Shown here piece by piece: positions 1-5,976 of a stretch of DNA of 10,226 nt. A program made the position numbers and the translations under genes. Position 1 is the first letter of the stretch, and each line of letters begins with the position of its first letter. Under the pieces are notes generated by a model, which did no database searches, was not told where the DNA came from, and was given only the letters and a program-made list of their open reading frames with translations. The stretch spans positions 1 to 10,226 of the forward strand of contig CAYMCV010000091.1 of the NCBI GenBank assembly GCA_964389005.1, given 5' to 3'. This DNA is from CAYMCV01 sp964389005 (GTDB lineage: Bacteria > Bacillota > Clostridia > Lachnospirales > Lachnospiraceae).

Positions 1-483
1 GGTATTGTCTGCATGTACACCGCCGTTTAAAATATTCATCATCGGAACCGGCATTTGTACTGCTCCGACGCCACCCAAGTAACGATATAACGGCATTTTC
101 AACGAATCAGCCGCTGCTCGCGCACATGCAATTGACACTCCCAAGGTTGCATTTGCACCCAAATTGCTTTTTTGCTCGGTTCCGTCACTGTCAATCAGAA
201 TTCTGTCAATCATCGGCTGATCCAAAACATTGACTCCGATAAGCGCATCTCTCAATTTAATATTGACATTTTTAACTGCCTTTTGTACACCGAGGCCAAA
301 GTATCTGACTTCTGCATCACGTAATTCCACCGCTTCAAATCTGCCGCGACTTGCGCCGGAAGGGACTGCGCCAATCCCAATGACACCGTTTTCTGTCTCG
401 ACTTCGGCCTCCAGTGTCGGATTCCCTCTCGAATCCAATATTTCTCTCGCTCTAACATCCTTAATTCTAACTTGCAAACTCAT
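1..483 (-). CDS. eno: Enolase (phosphopyruvate hydratase), N-terminal 161 residues, cut by left edge
   Basis: Enolase converts 2-phosphoglycerate to phosphoenolpyruvate in the cytoplasm. Translation from the ATG at 481-483 gives the enolase N-terminal domain: AREILDSRGNPT near residues 12-23, VPSGAS at 40-45, FEAVELRD at 49-56, LGANATLGVS around 108-117, and MPVPMMNILNGG near 143-154 followed by the active-site His in HADN. The gene runs off the window, so about 60% of the usual ~430 residues is missing. A GAGG ribosome binding site precedes the ATG by about 8 bases. It follows gpmI on the same strand, its usual partner, but a terminator-like hairpin lies between them. Oddities: the loop normally reading SGASTGEFEA reads SGASRGRFEA, the usual GR(A)AVPSG reads GIGAVPSG, and LGKGV reads FGLGV. 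The metal-ligand Ser is kept. It could be a divergent but active enolase or a paralogue. The family call is certain. Confidence 0.95.
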   Translation of the reverse strand, partial: MSLQVRIKDVRAREILDSRGNPTLEAEVETENGVIGIGAVPSGASRGRFEAVELRDAEVRYFGLGVQKAVKNVNIKLRDALIGVNVLDQPMIDRILIDSDGTEQKSNLGANATLGVSIACARAAADSLKMPLYRYLGGVGAVQMPVPMMNILNGGVHADNT

Positions 484-560
484 TTTTCAATCCTCGCTTC
501 CGACAGAGTTTTATGTCCGAAACAGATTGTAAATCGATCATTACAGTCTTCATCGGACAA

Positions 561-594
561 AATAAAAAGAAGTAATCTCTTACTTCTTTTTATT
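561..594 (-). terminator. Terminator-like hairpin between gpmI and eno
   Basis: A perfect 15-bp inverted repeat with a 4-base loop (AATAAAAAGAAGTAA arms) lies 32 bases after the gpmI stop. On the minus strand the 3' arm ends in a T-rich run that continues to TTTTG, so an intrinsic terminator is plausible. The AT-rich stem has the same form on the plus strand, where no gene ends here. It probably reduces read-through from gpmI into eno. No convincing separate eno promoter was found in the ~77 bases between hairpin and eno. Confidence 0.6.
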
Positions 595-625
595 GTATCC
601 GATATGATAAAAAACATACATCCGA

Positions 626-2164
626 TTAGATTAACAGCGACTTTCCCGTCATCTCTACCGGTTGTTCTTTGCCCATAAGTTCAATCAAAGTCGGCACGAT
701 GTCTGCAAGACACCCGCCTTCACGCAGTTTTCTGCCCTTTTTATCGTTAACAAGAATGAACGGCACCGGATTGGTTGTATGTGCCGTAAACGGCTCGCCT
801 GTTTCATAATCCAACAACTGTTCCGCATTGCCGTGATCGGCACAAATAAACATCACGCCGCCGACTTCACGAATGGCTTCAACAGCTCTTCCGACACAGG
901 AATCAACGGTTTCAACCGCTTTGATTGCCGCTGCTTGAACACCTGTATGCCCAACCATGTCCGGATTCGCAAAATTAATCACAATCACATCATATTTACC
1001 GCTCTGAATTGCTTCGACAAGTTTATCGCAAACGCCAATGGCACTCATCTCCGGCTTCAAATCATAAGTTGCTACTTCTTTGGGAGAATTCACAAGAATT
1101 CTTGTTTCGCCTTCATTTGGCTCCTCAACTCCGCCGTTAAAAAAGAACGTTACATGTGCGTACTTCTCTGTTTCTGCAATTCTTGCCTGTGTCATATGGT
1201 TTGCCGCAAGCCATTCCCCGAACGTATTGGTAACAGAAATCTTGTGGAATGCGACTTCCTTGTTCGGTATGGTCGGATCATAATCCGAAAAGCATACATA
1301 TGTTAAATCCAAACGTTTCTCACGAGCGAATCCCTTAAAGTCATCATCGCAAAATGCACGCGTAATTTCTCTTGCTCGGTCCGGACGGAAGTTAAAAAAG
1401 ATAACACTGTCCTTGTCGCAAATTGTCGCAACCGGAACGCCGTCTTTGCAGACAACTGTCGGTTTGACAAATTCATCCGTCTCATTACGACCATACGACT
1501 CCGCAATGGCAGCCGATGCACTCTCTGCCTTTAAGCCGACTCCTTTGGTCAGCGCATCATAAGCCTTTTCCACGCGGTCATAGTTATTGTCACGATCCAT
1601 TACATAATAACGACCACTGATGACACCGACTTTACCGACACCGATTTCTTTCATCTTCTCTTCCAATTGCTCTACATATTCCTTACCGCTTGCAGGTGGT
1701 GTGTCACGACCGTCTAAAAAGCAATGAACATAAACTTTCTCCAGTCCGTTCCTTTTGGCCAATTCCAACAGTCCGTATAAATGTGTATTGTGGCTGTGAA
1801 CGCCACCATCAGAAACCAAGCCGAACATATGCAAAGCGGAATCATTCTTTTTACAATTTTCTACGGCATGAAGTAATGCCGGATTTGTAAAAAATGTACC
1901 GTCTTGAATTTCCTTCGTAATTCTTGTCAATTCCTGGTATACAATTCGTCCCGCACCCATATTCAAATGTCCGACTTCGGAATTACCCATCTGTCCTTCC
2001 GGCAATCCGACTGCCATACCGCTTGCGTTTCCTTTTACAAAAGGATATTCCTTCATCAATCGATCCATCACCGGTGTGGATGCGTTGATTACACAGTTGC
2101 CTTCTTTCTTATCATTTAAACCATATCCGTCCAAAATCATCAATACTGTCGGTGTTTTACTCAT
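626..2164 (-). CDS. gpmI: 2,3-bisphosphoglycerate-independent phosphoglycerate mutase
   Basis: GpmI interconverts 3- and 2-phosphoglycerate in glycolysis, using a phosphoserine intermediate and two Mn2+ ions. The 512-residue product has the family's full length. It shows the metal ligand Asp12 in VLMILDGYG, the phosphorylated Ser62 in GQMGNSEVGH, His123 in DGGVHSH, DGRDTPP at 151-157, the substrate arginines in FNFRPDRAREIT (258-268), Asp402/His406 in NPDMVGHTG, Asp443-His444 in CADHGNAEQ, and His462 in TAHTTNP. The frame stays open upstream to 2239, but the ATG at 2162-2164 is preferred: GGAGG lies 7 bases before it, and the family's N-terminal strand begins just after it. It has its own promoter (2229-2257) and a leader hairpin. 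It precedes eno on the same strand, so this unit carries 3-phosphoglycerate to phosphoenolpyruvate. No catalytic residue appears to be missing. Confidence 0.98.
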   Translation of the reverse strand: MSKTPTVLMILDGYGLNDKKEGNCVINASTPVMDRLMKEYPFVKGNASGMAVGLPEGQMGNSEVGHLNMGAGRIVYQELTRITKEIQDGTFFTNPALLHAVENCKKNDSALHMFGLVSDGGVHSHNTHLYGLLELAKRNGLEKVYVHCFLDGRDTPPASGKEYVEQLEEKMKEIGVGKVGVISGRYYVMDRDNNYDRVEKAYDALTKGVGLKAESASAAIAESYGRNETDEFVKPTVVCKDGVPVATICDKDSVIFFNFRPDRAREITRAFCDDDFKGFAREKRLDLTYVCFSDYDPTIPNKEVAFHKISVTNTFGEWLAANHMTQARIAETEKYAHVTFFFNGGVEEPNEGETRILVNSPKEVATYDLKPEMSAIGVCDKLVEAIQSGKYDVIVINFANPDMVGHTGVQAAAIKAVETVDSCVGRAVEAIREVGGVMFICADHGNAEQLLDYETGEPFTAHTTNPVPFILVNDKKGRKLREGGCLADIVPTLIELMGKEQPVEMTGKSLLI

Positions 2165-2191
2165 TAGAAACCTCCATATGTCTATTCTTAT

Positions 2192-2211
2192 AAACAGCCG
2201 AAAGGCCGTCT
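2192..2211 (-). promoter_or_regulatory. Leader hairpin in gpmI mRNA
   Basis: On the minus strand AGACGGCC-TTTC-GGCTGTTT forms an 8-bp stem with two G-U pairs. It lies about 10 bases after the predicted transcription start and about 27 bases before the gpmI ATG. On the plus strand the two wobble pairs would be A-C mismatches, so the structure makes sense only in gpmI mRNA. It leaves the ribosome binding site free. A 5' stabilising hairpin is the likeliest role, but this is inference. Confidence 0.45.
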
Positions 2212-2228
2212 GTTTCAACCACCACGCC

Positions 2229-2257
2229 ATTATACACAACTTTCTTTAAAATATCAA
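2229..2257 (-). promoter_or_regulatory. Promoter of gpmI (-eno)
   Basis: On the minus strand TTGATA (2252-2257), a 17-bp spacer and a perfect TATAAT (2229-2234) form a strong sigma-70/SigA-type promoter. It predicts a start near 2221 and a leader of about 57 bases. It explains how gpmI is expressed although separated from gap-pgk-tpiA. Confidence 0.8.
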
Positions 2258-2268
2258 GAAATTTTATC

Positions 2269-2297
2269 TTGCCATTCGATGATTCGTCCGCTAAAAT
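2269..2297 (+). promoter_or_regulatory. Promoter of the cation diffusion facilitator gene
   Basis: TTGCCA (2269-2274), a 17-bp spacer and TAAAAT (2292-2297) match a SigA-type promoter reading away from gpmI. The predicted start near 2304 leaves a leader of about 73 bases. The two divergent -35 boxes are only 11 bp apart, so the two promoters may influence each other. Confidence 0.6.
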
Positions 2298-2376
2298 GTA
2301 ATGAAACAGTTAACGACATATTCATTATTTTATTTATGTAGCTTCCGTTCATTCGTGGAGGCTTGGGGGAAACATC

Positions 2377-3569
2377 ATGATTACACTGTTATCAAAATTA
2401 TTCATAAAAAATGCAAACGCATATACCGATGCGCATGTCAGAAGATCCTATGGTGTCTTATGCGGAGCCGTTGGTATCTTTTTGAATTTAGTTCTTTTTA
2501 CGATAAAATTCATAGCAGGTACCATCACTCATTCCATAGCCATTACTGCGGACGCATTTAACAACTTATCCGACGCCGGAAGCAGTATCATTACTTTAAT
2601 CGGATTTCGTCTTGCAGGTAAAAAACCGGATTTAGATCACCCGTACGGTCACGGTCGAATGGAATACGTCTCCGGATTGTTTGTGTCGGTTGCAATCCTA
2701 ATTATGGCGTTTGAATTGGTAAAATCCTCTGCAGAGAAAATATTTAACCCTGAACCCATTACGATGAATTGGCTCACCATTGCCATTCTTCTGATATCCA
2801 TCGGCGTAAAGATTTATATGTCCTGCTATAACCGGTTGATCAGTAAAAAAATCAATTCCTCAGCCATGAAAGCAACCGCTACCGATTCCTTAAGTGATAC
2901 ATGCGCGACTTCTGTTGTATTAATATCCACATTGATATCACACTATTTTTCATTGAATATTGACGGTTATTGTGGTGTAATTGTAGCCTTGTTCATTCTG
3001 TATGCCGGANNNNNNNNNNCTGTGCCCTACGAGATACCATTGCACCGCTTTTGGGCGAACGCCCGAACCCTGAATTTGTACATCAATTGGAATCCATCGT
3101 CATGTCACATGAATCGATTCTCGGTATGCATGACTTAATTGTTCATGATTACGGTCCAGGACGCGTTATGGTATCGTTGCACGCGGAAGTCCCTGCCAAA
3201 GGTGATATTCTTGTGCTTCATGATTTGGTTGATAATATCGAAAAGGATTTGCGTAACGAACTACACTGTGAAGCAACCATACACATGGATCCCATCCAAA
3301 ACGACGATGATACGACAAATGAGTTAAAATCTTTCGTATCTTCCAAGTTACACAGTTTGGATGAATCATTATCGATTCATGATTTTCGAATTGTTACAGG
3401 TCCTACACATACCAATTTGATATTTGACGTTTTAACTCCATATCGTTTTACTATGAAAGATGATGCATTATGTGATTATTTGCAATCCGAAGTACATAAA
3501 AACTACCCCAATTACTTTTGTGTAATCGAGGTAGATAAGGATTATTGCGATGAGGCATGTGTAAAGTAA
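2377..3569 (+). CDS. Cation diffusion facilitator family metal efflux transporter (contains assembly gap)
   Basis: CDF proteins export divalent metal ions through the cytoplasmic membrane in exchange for protons. Residues 1-211 form the membrane part, with hydrophobic segments starting near residue 26 and the family's TM2 motif ADAFNNLSD (58-66), then HPYGHGR at 88-94. The TM5 motif is DSLSD (170-174). After the N-run the frame resumes as ALRDTIAPLLGE and the cytoplasmic ferredoxin-like domain (HDLIVHDYGPGR). The metal site reads Asn62-xxx-Asp66 in TM2 and Asp170-xxx-Asp174 in TM5; DxxxD rather than HxxxD in TM5 is the pattern of Mn-transporting CDFs, so manganese is the preferred guess. The reading frame differs on the two sides of 3010-3019. 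Restoring it needs a true insert of 3n+2 bases, so this is probably a gap artefact and the gene intact at roughly 397 residues. The ATG follows GGGGGA by 6 bases. Its last 28 bases overlap the convergent ECF S component gene. Confidence 0.9.
3010..3019. other. Assembly gap (10 Ns)
   Basis: Ten unknown bases lie inside the CDF gene, between ...FILYAG and ALRDT.... The homologous linker is only a few residues in related proteins, so little sequence seems lost. The run of exactly 10 looks like a placeholder and does not preserve the frame. Confidence 0.97.
3498..3534 (-). terminator. Terminator of the ECF S component operon, inside the CDF gene
   Basis: On the minus strand CTACCTCGATTAC and GTAATTGGGGTAG form a 13-bp stem with two G-U pairs around a 6-base ACAAAA loop, followed directly by TTTTT (3498-3502). 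It begins 7 bases beyond the ECF S component stop codon. On the plus strand the wobble pairs would become A-C mismatches, so it is oriented to end minus-strand transcription. It lies wholly within the 3' end of the CDF coding region. Confidence 0.75.
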
Positions 3570-4093
3570 CGTATGTTACATTTTTTCATCAAGCGATAAA
3601 GCGGTCTGTACAACAGCAGCGCTGCGATAAAATTGCCTCCGCAATGTAATAAATCAAACGGTACGCCGGATACAAATCGAGAAAACGCCAGGCTTAATCC
3701 GCCGATCAATAAATCCGGCAGCATGCACAATGCTCCAAACATAAGTCCGAATATCCCCGAAATTGCAGCTATCAGCAACGGTGACTGTTCTTCCCGAAAT
3801 AACAATGCAATGGCGGCAAGTATGCTCCACACATACAGATAGCAAAATGTCCATGTACCAAATCCCCAGAAGCAAATCTCCAATGCCACGAAGATATAGA
3901 TAGCATAAAATGTCTTCTTGCGAAATACCCCTGCATAAATCATTATCAGCAATGACACAATTTCAATATTCGGCAGATAAAAAAGAGCAATTTTTGCTAT
4001 TTCCAATGTCGCCGCCATCATTCCAATCAATGCGACATTCCTTGCGACTTCAGAATGTGCAATTTTACGCTTAATACGCGCCCTCCGACGCAT
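3542..4093 (-). CDS. ECF transporter S component, probably for cobalamin
   Basis: S components are membrane proteins that bind one vitamin or metal and dock on a shared energising module (EcfA, EcfA', EcfT). The 183-residue product has a basic N-terminus and about six hydrophobic segments (roughly 20-40, 44-56, 61-78, 82-99, 105-125, 128-142 and a last one near 152-166). It carries sequences typical of the family: LPNIEIVSLLIMIYAG (40-55) and SGVPFDLLHCGGNF (142-155). The substrate is inferred from the cobalamin riboswitch and the DUF4430 gene upstream, not from the sequence alone. No EcfA or EcfT gene is nearby, which fits group II ECF systems. The chosen ATG (4091-4093) lies 23 bases inside the preceding gene, suggesting translational coupling. 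It has only a weak ribosome binding site, while GGAGG occurs just after it, so the start could be slightly downstream at an ATT codon. The 3' end overlaps the convergent CDF gene by 28 bases. Confidence 0.8.
   Translation of the reverse strand: MRRRARIKRKIAHSEVARNVALIGMMAATLEIAKIALFYLPNIEIVSLLIMIYAGVFRKKTFYAIYIFVALEICFWGFGTWTFCYLYVWSILAAIALLFREEQSPLLIAAISGIFGLMFGALCMLPDLLIGGLSLAFSRFVSGVPFDLLHCGGNFIAALLLYRPLYRLMKKCNIRYFTHASSQ
3566..3586 (+). terminator. Possible terminator of the CDF gene, inside the ECF S component gene
   Basis: GTAAC-GTAT-GTTAC forms a short 5-bp stem that includes the CDF stop codon and is followed by A and six Ts (3581-3586). The stem is weak for an intrinsic terminator, but the U-tract and the position directly at the stop codon fit. 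It lies within the last codons of the convergent gene. Confidence 0.4.
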
Positions 4094-4517
4094 CTGTGTA
4101 CTCTATCTTAAATACATCCTGATCATAGACCGGTTGCATATCAACGCCATAATCACACCATGCATCATTCACATAAATTGCCCAGTATGCTCCATCCAGA
4201 TTATAATCTGCTCGTAATCCGTTGACGGTTTCAACCATCATTCCGTACTCTGAATCTGCACCGTCGATGGAAAAGTCTTTCAGTTCTTGTAATGCCGGAA
4301 GCAGATATTTGGCATCCGTTCTCCACTCATAAGTTTTTTGCTCTTGATTGTTATCAATTACCACCAAAGTTAATTGCTTCGCACCTTCTTCCGCTTTGGA
4401 TCTGAAAACAAAAAAGATAATCGCAAATGCACCCGCCAATACAACCAATAGTGCAATCAGTAGTGTGACTATTTTCTTACTTCCCTTTTTCTTACTTTCC
4501 TCTGTTGATTCTGTCAT
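4071..4517 (-). CDS. Membrane-anchored DUF4430 (transcobalamin C-terminal-like) protein
   Basis: This 148-residue protein has a charged N-terminus, one transmembrane segment (about 16-38) and an outside domain (about 46-146). The domain resembles DUF4430, the fold of the C-terminal beta-domain of mammalian intrinsic factor and transcobalamin. Visible signs are a Leu-rich stretch YLLPALQEL (71-79) and the conserved GAYWAIYVNDAWCDYGVD (109-126), ending in DVFKIEYT. There is no lipobox Cys, so it is held by the helix rather than by lipid. The ATG at 4515-4517 follows GGAGG by 8 bases; the frame is open farther up, but only from a TTG next to the riboswitch terminator. It is the first gene after a cobalamin riboswitch and overlaps the ECF S component gene by 23 bases. 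The likely job, inferred, is to capture cobalamin at the cell surface and hand it to the S component. Confidence 0.8.
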   Translation of the reverse strand: MTESTEESKKKGSKKIVTLLIALLVVLAGAFAIIFFVFRSKAEEGAKQLTLVVIDNNQEQKTYEWRTDAKYLLPALQELKDFSIDGADSEYGMMVETVNGLRADYNLDGAYWAIYVNDAWCDYGVDMQPVYDQDVFKIEYTDASEGAY

Positions 4518-4554
4518 ATCATTTTCCTCCGTTTTCTTTGATCGGAATCTCAAC

Positions 4555-4583
4555 GAAAAAACCCCAACGTATACACGTTAGGG
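4555..4583 (-). terminator. Riboswitch expression platform: intrinsic terminator
   Basis: On the minus strand CCCTAACGT-GTAT-ACGTTGGGG forms a 9-bp stem with one G-U pair, followed by a run of Ts (4555-4561). It stands 37 bases before the DUF4430 start and about 100 bases after the aptamer. This is the arrangement of a transcription-attenuating cobalamin riboswitch that switches expression off when B12 is present. The competing antiterminator could not be identified by eye. Confidence 0.85.
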
Positions 4584-4680
4584 CATCATGAGTCAAAGAA
4601 TTACAGCATGCTTGTGGCATGTTGCTTCATTCATCCTTCTCACTCAACCAAGTCCGCGTGGTTCGTGTGAACAGAAAAAG

Positions 4681-4854
4681 GCAGGTCTTCTGACTTGATA
4701 ATCATCACCTTTGCTTCCCTTCCCAAAGTTTCCTTCAGTGGTTCTGTTGTCACAGACAAGCAAAGACTCCTATCTTACAGCGACGGGTTCGTACAGGACT
4801 CTCACCTGTTTCCCTTTTCACCGGAGCAAATAAGTATATTTCTCCGACACCTGA
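4681..4854 (-). ncRNA. Cobalamin riboswitch aptamer
   Basis: The minus strand carries the conserved cobalamin aptamer elements in order: CAGGTGTC forming the 5' side of P1 (4846-4853), GGTGAGAGTCCTG, GAACCCGTCGCTGTAA (GCTGTAA at 4775-4781), CCACTG (4736-4741), GGGAAGG, and the B12-box-like AGTCAGAAGACCTGCC (4680-4695), whose GACCTG closes P1. It senses cobalamin in the nascent mRNA and controls the DUF4430 and ECF S component genes through the terminator at 4555-4583. The cobalamin subclass was not determined. The family match is strong because nearly all the highly conserved blocks are present in the right order and spacing. Confidence 0.95.
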
Positions 4855-4884
4855 TTCCGATATGTTTTATTTTTGTATGCTACG

Positions 4885-4913
4885 ATTGTATTCCATTCAC
4901 TGATAAATTGCAA
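4885..4913 (-). promoter_or_regulatory. Promoter of the B12 riboswitch operon
   Basis: On the minus strand TTGCAA (4908-4913), a 17-bp spacer and TACAAT (4885-4890) form a good SigA-type promoter. The predicted start near 4878 puts the aptamer about 25 bases into the transcript, as expected for a leader riboswitch. Confidence 0.75.
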
Positions 4914-4959
4914 GTTTAAAAACAAATGATTAAAAGAAAATAAACTTTTTGGTAATCGC

Positions 4960-4988
4960 TTTACATAGTGTACCCCATGTGCTAATGT
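4960..4988 (+). promoter_or_regulatory. Promoter of the TrhA-family gene
   Basis: TTTACA (4960-4965), a 17-bp spacer and TAATGT (4983-4988) form a plausible SigA-type promoter, divergent from the B12 operon promoter. The predicted start is near 4995, leaving a leader of about 40 bases. Confidence 0.6.
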
Positions 4989-4998
4989 AGTATTGTAA

Positions 4999-5013
4999 AC
5001 CACTTCAAGTGGT
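4999..5013. promoter_or_regulatory. Palindrome in the trhA leader, possible operator
   Basis: ACCACTT-C-AAGTGGT is a perfect 7-bp inverted repeat around one base. It lies at about +5 to +19 from the predicted start and 7 bases before the ribosome binding site. A one-base centre is too tight for a full RNA hairpin, so a dimeric repressor site is the more natural reading. The regulator is unknown. Confidence 0.4.
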
Positions 5014-5033
5014 GCAACACAGGAGGTGTATTA

Positions 5034-5690
5034 ATGATGACAGATGTTAAAAAATTCAACAACCAATCTTTGGGGGAAGAAATATCAAACGCCATATCAC
5101 ACGGACTCGGGGCCGTGCTTTCAGTGGTAGGTACGATCATGATGATTGTTCAGGCTTGTATAAATCACAAACCGGCGATTACTATTGTAAGTGTTTCTAT
5201 TTTCGGCGCAAGTTTGATTCTTTTATACTTGACATCCTGCTTATATCACTCGCTAAAAGTCAATCGGGGCAAAAAGGTATTCCAAATCCTCGATCATTGT
5301 ATGATTTTCGTCTTAATTGTCGGTACTTACACACCTATTTGCCTATCCATCATTTCAGGCTGGGTCGGATGGACTGTCTGGGGTATCAACATGGGCTGTA
5401 CCGTTCTCGGTATTACATTTAATGCAATCGATTTGAAACGTTGGCACAAAGCTTCGCTTGTTCTGTACATTATCATGGGATGGTCTATTGTCATCGCAAC
5501 CGGCGTCGTCATTCGTGTAATTCCCTGGCAAGGATTGGTGCTTCTGCTCATAGGCGGTCTCTTCTACACTGCCGGTGTCATCTTTTATCGCGCAACCAAG
5601 CCAAAGTATATGCATTTCATCTGGCATCTGTTCGTGCTTGCGGGCAGTATACCGCATTTCATTTTTATCTATATGACTTGTTGTAAATAA
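5034..5690 (+). CDS. trhA: TrhA/hemolysin III-family (PAQR-like) membrane protein
   Basis: Members of this family are seven-helix membrane proteins related to eukaryotic PAQR receptors. Bacterial members have been linked to membrane homeostasis; the name hemolysin III is historical. The 218-residue product has the usual length and seven hydrophobic segments. The conserved polar signature is complete: EE at 15-16 and His23 in EEISNAISHG, Ser68-xxx-His72 in TSCLYHS, Asp87-His88 in ILDHCMIF, GTYTP at 97-101, and HFIWH (194-198) with a later His208. These His, Asp and Ser residues form the buried zinc site in PAQR-type proteins. Two ATGs are adjacent; the first (5034) follows AGGAGG by 7 bases. 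It is monocistronic, with its own promoter and a palindrome in the leader. It ends 3 bases from a convergent small gene. Its exact role here is inferred from family membership only. Confidence 0.92.
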   Translation: MMTDVKKFNNQSLGEEISNAISHGLGAVLSVVGTIMMIVQACINHKPAITIVSVSIFGASLILLYLTSCLYHSLKVNRGKKVFQILDHCMIFVLIVGTYTPICLSIISGWVGWTVWGINMGCTVLGITFNAIDLKRWHKASLVLYIIMGWSIVIATGVVIRVIPWQGLVLLLIGGLFYTAGVIFYRATKPKYMHFIWHLFVLAGSIPHFIFIYMTCCK

Positions 5691-5693
5691 ACA

Positions 5694-5945
5694 CTACTTA
5701 AAGGTATTCTGCTTCATTTTTAGATACTCATAATACTTTTCTTTTGAAACATGATTCTTTTTTGCGACGTACGACATTTTGTGCGTCGCATAATTTTGAA
5801 ATGTGTTCTTGGTATCGCCAAGTTTATTGGATTTGCAAACCATACTAACATAAATAGCATACGAAATCACAAGAGAAATCACTATCCCAAATACCAATCC
5901 GATAAATATCGCAAATACAACCCATAAAACTTCCAAATTTTCCAT
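5694..5945 (-). CDS. Small single-pass membrane protein, function unknown
   Basis: I do not recognise this 83-residue protein. It has one long hydrophobic segment (about residues 6-33) after a short acidic N-terminus (MENLEV). A basic tail follows, rich in Lys, Asn and Tyr (YVAKKNHVSKEKYYEYLKMK), which would be cytoplasmic by the positive-inside rule. GGAG lies 5 bases before the ATG, which supports translation. It follows the zinc-ribbon membrane protein gene by 31 bases on the same strand with no terminator between, so the two are probably co-transcribed and may act together. It converges with the TrhA-family gene with only 3 bases between the stop codons. A chance open frame is unlikely given the ribosome binding site, the gene packing and the clear membrane helix. 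Confidence 0.7.
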   Translation of the reverse strand: MENLEVLWVVFAIFIGLVFGIVISLVISYAIYVSMVCKSNKLGDTKNTFQNYATHKMSYVAKKNHVSKEKYYEYLKMKQNTFK

Positions 5946-5976
5946 TTTTACTCCATTCCTATATCTTTCATTTTAT

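Noticed and set aside
662..1306. A 214-codon open frame on the plus strand inside gpmI
   Set aside because: It lies wholly opposite gpmI and its Cys/His/Asn-rich translation resembles no protein family.
2165..2239. A longer N-terminus for gpmI starting at 2239
   Set aside because: It would include the promoter -10 box, the leader hairpin and the ribosome binding site, and family members start at the later ATG.
2377..3569. The CDF gene as a frameshifted pseudogene
   Set aside because: The frame change coincides exactly with unknown bases; conserved sequence is intact on both sides.
4590..4680. Antiterminator of the cobalamin riboswitch, e.g. the ACATGC/GCATGCTG pairing
   Set aside because: Several short pairings are possible and none clearly competes with the terminator stem; RNA folding would be needed.
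5691..5740. A terminator for the TrhA-family gene in the start of the convergent small gene
   Set aside because: AAAGGTATT and AATACTTTT can pair, but the loop is about 23 bases and the U-run is short, so it is too weak to list.
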